64,000 nucleotides of DNA from Haloechinothrix alba (GCF_900188115.1 NZ_FZNW01000006.1:186001-250000); one strand, 5' to 3'. Positions 33,650-41,990 are shown, counted from the stretch's first letter. Notes: generated from the letters alone by a model not told the origin. Numbers and translations are program-made.

Positions 33650-34669
33650 ATGAGGCTTGTTTCCCGGAGGGTCGTCGCCGTGCTCGCATCCGGTGCGCTG
33701 GCGACGTTCGCGTTCGCGGCACCGGCATCGGCGTCCGGCTACGGAGCCGACGATGCGGGCGGCGCGGCCATCAACATCGTGGCGGACACGGTTTCGGCCG
33801 CGCAGGAGGTCACCGGGTCCTGGAGCGCGGAGAGGATGCGCCAGGCCGTACCCATGGAACAGCTGGTCTCCGAGAGCGGGGATGTGATCAGCCTCGGAGA
33901 GGTCGTCGGCTCGCTCACCGGCGGCGACCCGGTGTCGATTCCCGCCACAAAGCGGCTCGACCTGGGTTCCGGTCTCGGTGGCGTTCTCGGCTCCGCCTCG
34001 GGCGAGCCGTGGACAGGTGGCGGCGAGGTCGCCAGCACCGCTGGCCGCGTGTTCTTCACCGTCGACGGGCAGGACGCCTCCTGCAGTGGCAACGCGGTGA
34101 CCAGCGAGAACAACAGCACCGTCATCACGGCGGGACACTGCGTGCGGATGGGCGGCGAGTGGCACGACGACTGGGTCTTCGTGCCCGGGTACGACAACGG
34201 CGACGCCCCGTACGGTGAGTGGCCTGCCGAGACGACCATGGCCACACAGGAATGGGTCGAGTCCGAGGACATCAACTACGACGTCGGCGCTGCCGTGGTG
34301 CACGAGCAGGACGGCCAGAGCCTCACCGAGGTCGTCGGTGGTCAGGGCATCGCGTTCAACCAGGAGCGCGGTCAGCCCATGTACTCGTTCGGCTATCCTG
34401 CGGCCTCCCCGTACGACGGCAGCGAGCTGATCCACTGCAGCGGCGACACGTTCGACGACCCGTTGTTCTCCGACGCCATGGGGATGGACTGCGATATGAC
34501 CGGCGGTTCCAGCGGCGGTCCGTGGTTCCTCGACTTCGACGAGCAGTCCGGCACCGGCCTGCAGAGCTCGGTGAACAGCTTCGGCTACGCGTTCCTGCCC
34601 GGCACCATGTTCGGTCCGTACTTCGGGGACGAGGCCCAGGAGGTCTACGAACGAGCCTCGACCTTCTGA
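33650..34669 (+). CDS. Secreted trypsin-like serine peptidase
   Basis: The 339-residue precursor has a signal peptide (RRVVAVLASGALATFAFAA, cleavage after about ASA at 28), a propeptide-like segment, and a chymotrypsin-fold domain: His in VITAGHC, Asp in EDINYDVGAAVV and Ser in GGSSGGPWF. Paired cysteines flank the His and precede the Ser. The AT-richer leader from about 33570 likely holds the promoter, and a GC hairpin at 33610-33634 lies in the 5' UTR. It is followed by a terminator-like hairpin. Confidence 0.9.
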   Translation: MRLVSRRVVAVLASGALATFAFAAPASASGYGADDAGGAAINIVADTVSAAQEVTGSWSAERMRQAVPMEQLVSESGDVISLGEVVGSLTGGDPVSIPATKRLDLGSGLGGVLGSASGEPWTGGGEVASTAGRVFFTVDGQDASCSGNAVTSENNSTVITAGHCVRMGGEWHDDWVFVPGYDNGDAPYGEWPAETTMATQEWVESEDINYDVGAAVVHEQDGQSLTEVVGGQGIAFNQERGQPMYSFGYPAASPYDGSELIHCSGDTFDDPLFSDAMGMDCDMTGGSSGGPWFLDFDEQSGTGLQSSVNSFGYAFLPGTMFGPYFGDEAQEVYERASTF

Positions 34670-34700
34670 CCCCTCGATTCCGAGGACAGACTGGACGAAC

Positions 34701-34731
34701 GGAGGCCCCGACACCCCGTGGCGGGGCCTCC
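34701..34731 (+). terminator. Terminator-like hairpin after the protease gene
   Basis: GGAGGCCCCG and CGGGGCCTCC form a perfect 10-bp stem around an 11-base loop, 31 bases after the protease stop codon. No T-run follows, as is common for actinobacterial terminators. Confidence 0.55.
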
Positions 34732-34842
34732 AGCACGTCGTGTCGGCCCCTGCAACCCAGTGTGTCGGGCATTGCGACACACCGTGTCGGCCCCTCCGGC
34801 ATTCGATGTTGAGCGTTGCGACACGTCGTATCGGGCGCTGCT
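34732..34842. repeat. Cluster of GACAC/GTGTC mini-palindromes
   Basis: Several degenerate copies of TTGCGACACnnCGTGTCGG occur, near 34733-34749, 34758-34790 and 34814-34840. Each pairs CGACAC with GTGTCG or a near match. The rest of the 344-base gap between the protease and hemerythrin genes shows no gene. The block looks like a third dispersed repeat family. Confidence 0.6.
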
Positions 34843-35012
34843 TCCCGGTCTGGCCGGAGCCGGACCGCGTGTGCCCGCCCGGTACCCGCGGCGGAGGGTA
34901 GGGGAGGCGGCCGGCCGGGTGGTACCGGACCCGCTCGCTGCGTGGCAGTGGGCGCCGGGGTCCTGACACGGATAGCCTGAGGTGCGTAGTCAGGTCCTGT
35001 GAGGAGGTCGCC

Positions 35013-35516
35013 GTGTCGGATGTCGTTGAGCTGATCCTCGCCGATCACCGCAAGTTCGAGGAGCTGATGCGCGGGCTGCGTGACGCAGGGGCGGACCGGG
35101 CGGAACGGCGTGCCGAACTGTCGGCGCTGCTGGTCGCGCACGCTGTCGCCGAGGAGCAGGAGGTCTACCCGAAGCTCCGCAAGCGGCGCGCCGCGAGCGA
35201 CGACGAGATCGAGCACGGCGAGGAGGAACACGCCGAGATCAACAAGGCGCTCCTGGCATTCCTGGAACTGGAGGACCTGGACGGTGACCGCTACGCCGAC
35301 ACGCTCGAAGAGCTGGTCGAGACGGTCAATCACCACACCAACGAGGAAGAGCTGACCCTGCTCAACGACGCGCGGACCGAACTGGCCCAGGAGGAGCGGG
35401 ACCGATTGGGTGTGGCCTTCCGTACGGCACGAGACGCCCAGCTGGAGACGAACTGCGGGCGGGTGGAGAACGTGCGGTTGCTCGTGGGGCGCACCGAGCA
35501 CCGGGTGGACGACTGA
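35013..35516 (+). CDS. Hemerythrin HHE-domain protein
   Basis: The 167-residue cytoplasmic protein has the metal-ligand pattern of hemerythrin-like domains: ILADHRKFEELM, AHAVAEEQEVYPKL, HGEEEHAEINKAL and VNHHTNEEE. Such proteins bind a di-iron centre and are linked to oxygen, NO or iron sensing. The GTG start follows GAGGAGG. The C-terminal 40 residues are charged and probably helical. Confidence 0.88.
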   Translation: MSDVVELILADHRKFEELMRGLRDAGADRAERRAELSALLVAHAVAEEQEVYPKLRKRRAASDDEIEHGEEEHAEINKALLAFLELEDLDGDRYADTLEELVETVNHHTNEEELTLLNDARTELAQEERDRLGVAFRTARDAQLETNCGRVENVRLLVGRTEHRVDD

Positions 35517-35556
35517 GGAGGCTGCGACCCGGTGCTCCCCCTCGGCCGGGTCGTGG

Positions 35557-36192
35557 CTACTGGCGGCGCCACTTCCCGCAGCCGGTGGTCTCGAATGCCG
35601 CGTCGCCGGCCCGGATGGTGACGGTGACGCTGGCCGAGCCGTAGTGGTTGGCCAGGAGACCGGTGCCGCTGAGGTCGGACAGCCGCGCCCAGTAGCAGCC
35701 GCTGCCCTCCCCGGTGGCGCGGTAGGTTCCTGGGTCGACCTCGTCCCCGACCACCCAGACGCCGTCGCCGGGGATCGTGCCGTCCTCGATCTCGCGTTCG
35801 TCGGCGGCGACGGCTTCCTCACGTTCGTCCAGCTCCGCCTCGCGAGCATCGAGCCGGTCGGCTTGCTCGTCCAGATCGGTGTCGCGCCGGTCGAGCTTGT
35901 CCTCCCGGCGCGTCAGGTCGTTTCCCCGGTCGTCGAGGCGGGACTCGCGGTCGGCGAGGCTTTCCTCGCGCTCGTCGAGCTCGGACAGTCGCTGTTGCAC
36001 GGCAGGTGTGGCGTCGAGATCCAAGATGCTCGTGGTGGCTGCGGCACCGACTCCCGCACCGAAGGCGACAGCGGCGGTAACCGGTACGGCGAGGATCCAG
36101 GTCCGGCGGCGTCGCCGGGGCGGAGGTTCGGGCTCGTCGGGCTGTGCGGCTTCACCGGTGCTGCCCGTGCTGCCAGGGTCGTTGTCGATCAT
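35557..36192 (-). CDS. Membrane-anchored coiled-coil protein with C-terminal beta domain
   Basis: The 211-residue protein has a Pro-rich, Arg-rich cytoplasmic start (PDEPEPPPRRRRR), one membrane helix (WILAVPVTAAVAFGAGVGAAA), then about 65 residues of heptads of the type LDxREexL containing many Asp-Arg-Glu triplets. A C-terminal extracytoplasmic domain carries GDEVDPGTYRATGEGSGCYW and a last Cys in TTGCGKW, possibly a disulfide pair. It starts 21 bases after the sigma-factor gene, so it could act as a surface sensor or anti-sigma-like partner; that role is only inferred. Confidence 0.75.
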   Translation of the reverse strand: MIDNDPGSTGSTGEAAQPDEPEPPPRRRRRTWILAVPVTAAVAFGAGVGAAATTSILDLDATPAVQQRLSELDEREESLADRESRLDDRGNDLTRREDKLDRRDTDLDEQADRLDAREAELDEREEAVAADEREIEDGTIPGDGVWVVGDEVDPGTYRATGEGSGCYWARLSDLSGTGLLANHYGSASVTVTIRAGDAAFETTGCGKWRRQ

Positions 36193-36213
36193 GGTGTCCT
36201 CCGTGGTGCTCGG

Positions 36214-36903
36214 TCAGTCGAGTCGCGCAGCTGGGAAGGAGTTCGTGCCGGATCCGCTGGACAGTTCGGCACGTAGCCGGTTCAACCCCCGGTGCTGCGC
36301 GATCCGCACCGCGCCGGGAGTGGTGGACAGGGCGGTGGCGGTCTCCGCCACGCTCAGGCCCGTCGCCACGCGCAGCACCAGCACGTCCCGCTGCTGTGCG
36401 GTGAGCAGGCCCAGCATCCGGCGCATCTGGTGATGCAGCTCCACGCGCTCGGCGTGCTGCTCGGGGTCGGGGCCGTGCCGGCCGGGAACGTCCGGAAGCT
36501 CGGCCACCGGGTGGCTGCGGTCGCTCGCTCGCCTGCGGTGGGCGTCGGCGACCTTGTTCGCGGCGATGCCGTAGGCGAAGGCGAGAAAGCCTGCCCCGGT
36601 GGCGCGGTAGCGGCTCAGCGAGCCGAGTACGGCGAGCATCACCTCCTGGGCGACATCGTCGGCGGAGGCGTGGCGGTGGGAGACCGTACCGAGTCGTGCC
36701 CGGCAGTAACGCACGATGACGGGGCGCAGCCGTGCCAGAAGCTCACCCAACGCGTCGGGATCGCCGGACGCGGCGGCATCGGCGAGCTCGTCGAGCGGGT
36801 CCGGTGATGCGGGCTCCGGCGCGGTGTCGGACATACCGGTGACCTTTCGGCGGGACGGGGCGGCCACAGGGGTGGCAGGTGCGGTACTCGTCGCGGCGGT
36901 CAT
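36214..36903 (-). CDS. RNA polymerase sigma-70 family factor (ECF-like)
   Basis: The protein (229 residues, or 206 from ATG 36834 with AAAGGT upstream) has region 2 with SADDVAQEVMLAVLGSLSRYRATGAGFLAFAYGIAANKVADAHRR and region 4 with LTAQQRDVLVLRVATGLSVAETATALSTTPGAVRIAQHRGLNRLR, split here as two separate helical domains. It resembles the ShbA-like group. The upstream start at 36903 overlaps the DGQHR stop by ATGA, suggesting coupling to that gene. Confidence 0.88.
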   Translation of the reverse strand: MTAATSTAPATPVAAPSRRKVTGMSDTAPEPASPDPLDELADAAASGDPDALGELLARLRPVIVRYCRARLGTVSHRHASADDVAQEVMLAVLGSLSRYRATGAGFLAFAYGIAANKVADAHRRRASDRSHPVAELPDVPGRHGPDPEQHAERVELHHQMRRMLGLLTAQQRDVLVLRVATGLSVAETATALSTTPGAVRIAQHRGLNRLRAELSSGSGTNSFPAARLD

Positions 36904-38126
36904 TGCGGGGCCGCCGGGTACCAGGCGGTGATCACGGACACCAGGTGCTGCAGGTTCTGCGTGCGCATCACCGGAGCGGACGCGTCGGGTTCGAAGTCGC
37001 GGCCGGCTTCCGTGCGGCGCCAGATCGCCTCGTCGGAGACCGGGGCGGCCATGTGCGGCGCGAGCGTGGCGAAGTACGCGGTGATGTCGCCGTCGGCGAT
37101 GTCCTTGGCGCGCAGCTCGTGGTACGTGCCGGCCAGCACGCGCAACATCCCGACGGCGGCGAGCAGCGACCGCCCGCGTAGCTCGCCGGGGCGCAGTGAG
37201 CCGTCGGCCAGTGCCCCGAGCTCGTCGAAGGCCGTGGTGATGCAGTCGAGGAAGCAGTGCATCGCCTCGACCACCGCCTCGTCCGACAGGGAGGCCTCAC
37301 GCTTGCGACTGATGCGGCCGCTGACGCCGACGGCGACGGCGCGGGTGAGGTCGGCGACGTGCTTGGCGCCGATGAAGTGCGCGTTGGTGCGGCTCATGCG
37401 GTCCTGCTCGAGATCGACCTTGTCGCGCAGCAGCGCGTGGTCGATGACCCGGTCGAGCGTACGGTTGGCGATCTTCGAACCGTCGAAGCGGGCGCGCAGG
37501 GCCGTGGAGATGCCCTTGGCGTTGTCGGCGACGTCGACGAACATCTGCCGGGCGCGCACCGGGTCGGGCTCGACGTAGATGTCCAGCCCGATCGCTTCCC
37601 GCTGGATGCGCTGCAGAGCCACCTTCAGCGCGTCGCGCTTCTCGCCGAGCGCGCGGACGCGGTGCTCGGCACGGGCCCGGCCGAGGTCGCGTTCGGTCTT
37701 GTCGATCTCCTCGGTGATCCGGTGCATTTCCATGCGCACGCCGAGAACCCTGTGCTGGCCGTCGATCGTGGACAGCGCGCCTACCGTTCCTGCCGACCAG
37801 GGGATGTCCAGGTATCCGACCGTGCCGTCGCTGCCGTCGAGCGGGTGGAACACGCATCCGCCGTTGTCGCGGGCCAGCAGCGTGGGGGCGACCCACGCCT
37901 CGTGCGCGGTGAGGTACTCGCCGAACGACTTCGCGTGCCGGGCGTCCACCCGGCGGTTGTCCGGGTCGGTCTGGGCGGGGTCGGGCACCGGGAGGATCTT
38001 GTCCAGGTCGAGCAGCGGGACGCGGGCGCTGTACACGGTGCGGCCACCCTGCACGCTGCGCACAGCGAGATAGGTATCGGCGCGGCGGCCTGCGGTGATG
38101 CGGTCGGCGTCGACGGTCAGCGACAT
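36900..38126 (-). CDS. DGQHR-domain protein (DndB/DpdB-like)
   Basis: The 409-residue protein has the name-giving STIDGQHRVLG motif at about residues 120-129, followed by a charged helix and IYVEPDPVRARQMFVDVADNAKGIS. This arrangement is found in the DndB regulator of DNA phosphorothioation and in ParB-like sulfiredoxin-fold relatives. No other dnd or dpd genes are present, so it is an orphan; a DNA-binding or nucleotide role is inferred. ATG 38126 follows AGAAGG. It heads a leftward operon with the sigma factor and membrane protein. Confidence 0.85.
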   Translation of the reverse strand: MSLTVDADRITAGRRADTYLAVRSVQGGRTVYSARVPLLDLDKILPVPDPAQTDPDNRRVDARHAKSFGEYLTAHEAWVAPTLLARDNGGCVFHPLDGSDGTVGYLDIPWSAGTVGALSTIDGQHRVLGVRMEMHRITEEIDKTERDLGRARAEHRVRALGEKRDALKVALQRIQREAIGLDIYVEPDPVRARQMFVDVADNAKGISTALRARFDGSKIANRTLDRVIDHALLRDKVDLEQDRMSRTNAHFIGAKHVADLTRAVAVGVSGRISRKREASLSDEAVVEAMHCFLDCITTAFDELGALADGSLRPGELRGRSLLAAVGMLRVLAGTYHELRAKDIADGDITAYFATLAPHMAAPVSDEAIWRRTEAGRDFEPDASAPVMRTQNLQHLVSVITAWYPAAPQ

Positions 38127-38188
38127 GGGGACCTTCTGCGGCGATGGATAACTCGTGCAACGCGTGAACAACCGCTAGTTAAACAGAT

Positions 38189-38207
38189 ACTGTGAACGTA
38201 GTCAACA
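38189..38207 (-). promoter_or_regulatory. 19-base shared element, copy 1 (upstream of DGQHR gene)
   Basis: Read leftward the bases are TGTTGACTACGTTCACAGT, ending 62 bases before the DGQHR start in an AT-rich stretch. The same word with one change recurs at 43671-43689. It contains two GTTnAC hexamers nine bases apart and a TTGACT that could be a -35 box. Confidence 0.55.
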
Positions 38208-38316
38208 TACAAATACAGGGCAGAGAGGTACACGAGGAGGGCTCACCGGGCTTCGTGGTGTCCCGCCACGTCGTGCGCACGCCGCGACCGGCAGCGCGGT
38301 TCAGCAGCTCGGTGCG

Positions 38317-38458
38317 TCAGGTCGAACCGTCGGGGCGCTCCGATAGCAGGTCACGGAACTGGGCGAGCGCGGGGTGCTGCTCGCCGTACTCGGCGAGAAG
38401 CTCATCGAGCCGATGCAGCTGCTGTTCGGCGGCGTGTCACTGGAGCGCCGCGACGTCG
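38317..38458 (-). pseudogene. Relic of the C-terminal TPR end of a second kinase gene
   Basis: The leftward frame reads QLHRLDELLAEYGEQHPALA then QFRDLLSERPDGST and stop. This parallels the end of the intact neighbouring kinase (DELLEQHGEDHPAVPKVRDLL). A TGA interrupts the frame at 38437, and no upstream kinase body exists, so only a tail of a paralogous gene remains. Confidence 0.65.
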
Positions 38459-38556
38459 CTACTTCCGGCCGAATGCCTCGTCCACGCGCTGCTGCACGGA
38501 CTTTCCAGCTTGGCGTACTCGCGGAGGAAATCCCTGTCGATGGCCAGATGTGGCAC
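38459..38556 (-). pseudogene. Relic of the N terminus of a UvrD-type helicase
   Basis: From a GTG at 38556 (with GGGAGGA upstream) the frame reads VPHLAIDRDFLREYAKLE and, after a one-base loss in an A-run, SVQQRVDEAFGRK then stop. This matches the usual start of actinobacterial UvrD/Rep-like helicases with an N-terminal HigB/ParE-like module (AIDRDFL..AKLEKSVQ.RV). The rest of the gene is missing. It lies directly behind the kinase stop. Confidence 0.6.
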
Positions 38557-38571
38557 GGCCTCGCTTCCTCC

Positions 38572-40203
38572 CTACGATTCGCCGCCGATCCCGGCGAGCA
38601 GGTCCCGCACTTTCGGCACGGCGGGATGGTCCTCGCCGTGCTGTTCCAGCAATTCGTCGAGCAGCTCGCGCAGCGTGCCCTGTGCAGCCTCTCGCTGGCC
38701 GGCGCCCAGCTGCAATAGGCCGATCTGGCGACGTAGCTCGATCGTTCGCGGATCGTGGGTTCCGAAGACGCGCCGCTCGTCGGCCAACAACTCGTGCATG
38801 GCCTCTAGCGCGGTCGTGGTGTCGCCGAGCAGGGCGTGGCAGGTGGCGTTCTGTAGCCGGCAGCGGAACACCAGTTCGGCGTCCGGGCCATCCCGCTCCA
38901 CGAGGTCTGCCTTGAGTGCCTGGTAGGCCGGTGCCGCGGTGCGGTAGTCGCCGCCTTCGAACAGCACGTTCGCCCATTCCAGCCTGAGATTGATCACGTC
39001 ATCGTCGAGGGGCCCGAACGACTCGCGTGCCGACCGGATCGTCTCGCTGAGCAGCTCGGCGGCTTGGCTGTAGCGGGACTGCCGCACGAGCTCGCTCGCC
39101 TCCGCACGGGTCTCCGCCAGGCTGCTGCGGGTCGCATGTCCGGCCGCCGTGTCGCCTGTGAGCGCGGTGCTGCTGGAGGGTGTTCCGGCGCTGTGTTCCG
39201 GTGCGGTCGCCGGCAGGGTGTGCTGTGACTCGCTGGTTGGTGGTTGCGCCGTGTCCGGCGCGGTCTGCTCCTGCGGTGTGGGGGTGAAGGCCCGGCTCAG
39301 TACCGTCGCATACATCTGCGTGGGGCTGGGGATTGCCGGGGGATGCAGCACGCCGGGTATGTGTTCCAGGCTCTCCACGTAGGGCAGCAGGCTCTCGTAG
39401 GTGTCTTGCGCGGTGGACGGGCGGTCTTCCGGTTTCTTCTCCAGCATCGCGCCGATCACGCTGTCCAGGCCGGCCGGAACCTCCGGGCGGATGTCGCGCA
39501 CCGGCGTCGGTGGTTCGTCGACCTGCTTGTTCATCACGGCGTATTGGGTCGTGCCGGTGAACAGCTTCGCACCGGTGAGCATCTCGTGCAGGGTGCAGCC
39601 GAGCGCGTAGATGTCGGTCTGCGGCCCGCTCATCGCCGCCAGCACTTGCTCAGGTGCCATGTAGGCGGGCGTGCCGATGTGCTGGCCGGAGCGGGTGATT
39701 TGGGAGACGTCGGCGAGGTCGAGCGCGACAGCGAGGCCGAAGTCGAGCACCTTGACGGTGCCGTCCGGCTCCAGCATCAGGTTCGCGGGTTTGAGGTCAC
39801 GGTGCACGAGTGAGGCGTGGTGGGCGACAGCGAGTACGGAGCAGGCCTGCGCGGCGATCGCCGTGGCCCAGCCAACCGGGAGGCGCTCGTGCTGATCGAG
39901 GAGGTCCGCCACGCTGAGTCCCCGGATACGCTGCATCACCAGGTACGGTCGCCCGTCCTCGGTGCCGACGTCGAACACCGCCGGTACGCCGGGGTGCTGC
40001 AGCCGGGCGGTGATGCGGGACTCGCGCACGAACCGCCGGATCAGCTCGTCGTCGGGGACACCGTCGGGGAAGCGCACGAACTTGACGGCGATCTCACGGT
40101 CCAGCTTGGTGTCGCGTCCTTCCCACACCTCGCCCATCCCGCCACGGGCGAGGGGGAGCCGCTGCAGTTCGTAGCGTTCGTTGATCACCTTGCGCTGGGC
40201 CAC
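38572..40203 (-). CDS. Serine/threonine protein kinase with C-terminal TPR region
   Basis: The 543-residue cytoplasmic protein has a PknB-type kinase domain: Gly loop LARGGMGEVWEG, Lys in EIAVKFVRF, catalytic HRDLKPANLML, DFGLA and APE-like YMAPEQ. A Pro/Thr/Ser-rich linker (about 290-355) leads to TPR-like helices (EASELVRQSRYSQAAELLSETI, TRTIEL-type repeats) for protein contacts. No membrane helix is seen. The GTG at 40203 sits behind GGAGGG; the frame also permits a TTG four codons upstream that forms part of the ribosome site. Its promoter and first codons are duplicated at 41919-41990. Confidence 0.92.
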   Translation of the reverse strand: MAQRKVINERYELQRLPLARGGMGEVWEGRDTKLDREIAVKFVRFPDGVPDDELIRRFVRESRITARLQHPGVPAVFDVGTEDGRPYLVMQRIRGLSVADLLDQHERLPVGWATAIAAQACSVLAVAHHASLVHRDLKPANLMLEPDGTVKVLDFGLAVALDLADVSQITRSGQHIGTPAYMAPEQVLAAMSGPQTDIYALGCTLHEMLTGAKLFTGTTQYAVMNKQVDEPPTPVRDIRPEVPAGLDSVIGAMLEKKPEDRPSTAQDTYESLLPYVESLEHIPGVLHPPAIPSPTQMYATVLSRAFTPTPQEQTAPDTAQPPTSESQHTLPATAPEHSAGTPSSSTALTGDTAAGHATRSSLAETRAEASELVRQSRYSQAAELLSETIRSARESFGPLDDDVINLRLEWANVLFEGGDYRTAAPAYQALKADLVERDGPDAELVFRCRLQNATCHALLGDTTTALEAMHELLADERRVFGTHDPRTIELRRQIGLLQLGAGQREAAQGTLRELLDELLEQHGEDHPAVPKVRDLLAGIGGES

Positions 40204-40261
40204 GTGTCCCTCCAAGCACGATGCCCACCATAGGTATCACACCCAGCGTGCACGGGCACTG
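40190..40261. repeat. 72-base direct repeat, copy 1 (kinase start and promoter)
   Basis: It covers the first codons, ribosome site and upstream region of the kinase gene. 64 of 72 bases equal those at 41919-41990, with no gaps. Confidence 0.9.
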
Positions 40262-40433
40262 TCATGACCTCGGAACGTGCACACCGTCCGGACTCGTAAT
40301 GCAGTGCATCGGGGTCCGCCTCGGCGAACGTAGAGAGTAGGCTGGAAACAATTAGTGACCAACTGAGCGCGAAGTGTTAACCTCGTGCATTTCATGCAGA
40401 TCTGGCTGGCGTGCACGACCGCGCAGTCGAACC

Positions 40434-40482
40434 CGACGACACGAAGCTACTCTAAAAATTTTAGACTAGCTTCGTGTCGTCG
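40434..40482. promoter_or_regulatory. 49-bp near-perfect palindrome over the start of the AlbA_2 gene
   Basis: Outer arms CGACGACACGAAGCTA (40434-40449) and TAGCTTCGTGTCGTCG (40467-40482) are perfect; the inner TCTAAAA-A-TTTTAGA is perfect too, with only one C/C mismatch between arms. The gene's GTG start (40474) lies in the right arm. It may be an operator, an RNA hairpin hiding the start codon, or both. Confidence 0.85.
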
Positions 40483-41904
40483 AACGAAGTGGATCACATC
40501 CTGCATCACGCCGCGCAGTCCGATGTTGGCCAGCAACTTCTCGCTGCCCCGGAAAACCAGTGGTTCGACCGCAAGAGTGTGCGGATCAACGCGAAGGACC
40601 TTGCACGTACTCTGATCGCCTTCGCGAACGCCGAAGGCGGAACCGTCGTGGTGGGGCTGCGCGACGGGCACGTGGAGGGCCTCCATGGGCATGTATCGAA
40701 GGTCAACGCCCTTCGCCAAGCGTGTATGGATCATGCGGTACCTCCAGTTCGCTCGAGTGCCGAGGAGGTTTCGTGCGTCAACGAAGCAGGCGAGAACGAT
40801 ACTTTGCTGGTGATCAGGGTGCCTCCGGGCGAGCGAGTGCACGAAACCCCCAGCGGTGACTGCTATCTCCGATCAGGAGACGAGTCCCGCAAGCTGAGCT
40901 TCCACCAACGGCAGGAACTCGAGTTCGACAAGGGGCAAGCTCAGTACGACGGCTTCGCGGCAGCGGGTGTGGACCTCACCGATCTTGACTCGACGTTGCT
41001 AGAACAGTACCGGACGAGTGCCGGCGCGGAAATCCTGGACCGGCTGCTGCACGCTCGAAGCTTGCTTACCCGCGAAGGGCACGTAACAAACGCCGCATAC
41101 CTGCTGTTCGCTACCCATCCTCAGCATCTCTTTCCGCAGGCCTTCATCCGAGTCCTGCGGTTCACGTCGACAGAACGAGGAACAGGAGCACGGTTCACAC
41201 TGGACGAAGAAGCCGATCTTAGGATCGAAGGACCGCTACCGCGGGCAATCAACGACGCCCGCGAGGCTATCGAGCGCTATGCACCACGTCGTCGCGCTCT
41301 TGACGAGTATGGCCGCTTCACCGGTCACGATCTGGTCCCTCGCCAGGCGTGGTTGGAAGGGTTGGTGAATGCGGCGATCCATCGTTCGTACAGCCTCGCT
41401 GGTGATCATATACGGGTCGAGATCTACCCGGACCGTATCGAGATCGAGAGTCCCGGCCGCTTTCCTGGCCTTGCCGATCCGTCGAAGCCACTGGAGATCA
41501 GTCGGTTCGCGCGCAACCCGCGTATCGCGCGTGTGTGTGCCGACCTGCGAATTGGCCAGGAGTTCGGCGAGGGGATCAAGCGGATCTTCGACGAGATGCG
41601 CCGCGTCGGTCTGCGCGACCCTATCTATACCCAGACAAGTGGCAGCGTGCGCCTCAAGCTGGCAGCGGTATCTCGCCTCGACCCGGAGCTGGCGGCTCGG
41701 CTACCCCATGGAGCGCAAGCCGTCCTAGACCTTCTTCGTGCAACTGACCGGCCGCTCGGCACAGGCGACATCGCCGACTCGCTGGATCTGAGTCGGCCGA
41801 CAGCTATCGCACGACTCCGTGCCCTACACGATGAAGGGCTTGTCAGCTGGAATGGTCGCTCCGCGAAAGACCCGCGCGCGACCTGGGCAATTGCAGTGGA
41901 GTAG
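40474..41904 (+). CDS. AlbA_2/Schlafen-type ATP-binding regulator with winged helix
   Basis: The 476-residue protein has an N-terminal AlbA_2 domain (WFDRKSVRINAKDLARTLIAFANAEGGTVVVGLRDG), a GHKL-like C-terminal half of RecG-type regulators (GHDLVPRQAWLEGLVNAAIHRSY, EIESPGRFPG, ARNPRIARVCADLRIGQEFGEGIKRI) and a terminal winged helix (LGTGDIADSLDLSRPTAIARLRALHDEGLVSW). Such proteins are putative transcriptional regulators and are frequent in defence islands. It starts within the 49-bp palindrome, suggesting autoregulation. Codon use is less GC-biased than in the housekeeping block. 72-base repeats bracket it. Confidence 0.85.
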   Translation: MSSNEVDHILHHAAQSDVGQQLLAAPENQWFDRKSVRINAKDLARTLIAFANAEGGTVVVGLRDGHVEGLHGHVSKVNALRQACMDHAVPPVRSSAEEVSCVNEAGENDTLLVIRVPPGERVHETPSGDCYLRSGDESRKLSFHQRQELEFDKGQAQYDGFAAAGVDLTDLDSTLLEQYRTSAGAEILDRLLHARSLLTREGHVTNAAYLLFATHPQHLFPQAFIRVLRFTSTERGTGARFTLDEEADLRIEGPLPRAINDAREAIERYAPRRRALDEYGRFTGHDLVPRQAWLEGLVNAAIHRSYSLAGDHIRVEIYPDRIEIESPGRFPGLADPSKPLEISRFARNPRIARVCADLRIGQEFGEGIKRIFDEMRRVGLRDPIYTQTSGSVRLKLAAVSRLDPELAARLPHGAQAVLDLLRATDRPLGTGDIADSLDLSRPTAIARLRALHDEGLVSWNGRSAKDPRATWAIAVE

Positions 41905-41918
41905 GTTCCCGGCGCACA

Positions 41919-41990
41919 TTGCGCTGGGGCATGTGTCCCTCCAAGCAGCGTGCCCACCATAGGTATCGCACGCAGCGGGCACGGGCACTG
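41919..41990. repeat. 72-base direct repeat, copy 2
   Basis: This copy lies just after the AlbA_2 gene. On the minus strand it retains GGAGGG, an ATG and the kinase-like first residues M-P-Q-R-N-V before the match ends, so it is the 5' stub of a second kinase gene or a recombination scar. Confidence 0.85.

Noticed and set aside
36900-38126. Dnd phosphorothioation system from the DndB-like protein
   Set aside because: No dndA, C, D, E or dpd genes occur within the window, so it is called an orphan DGQHR protein.
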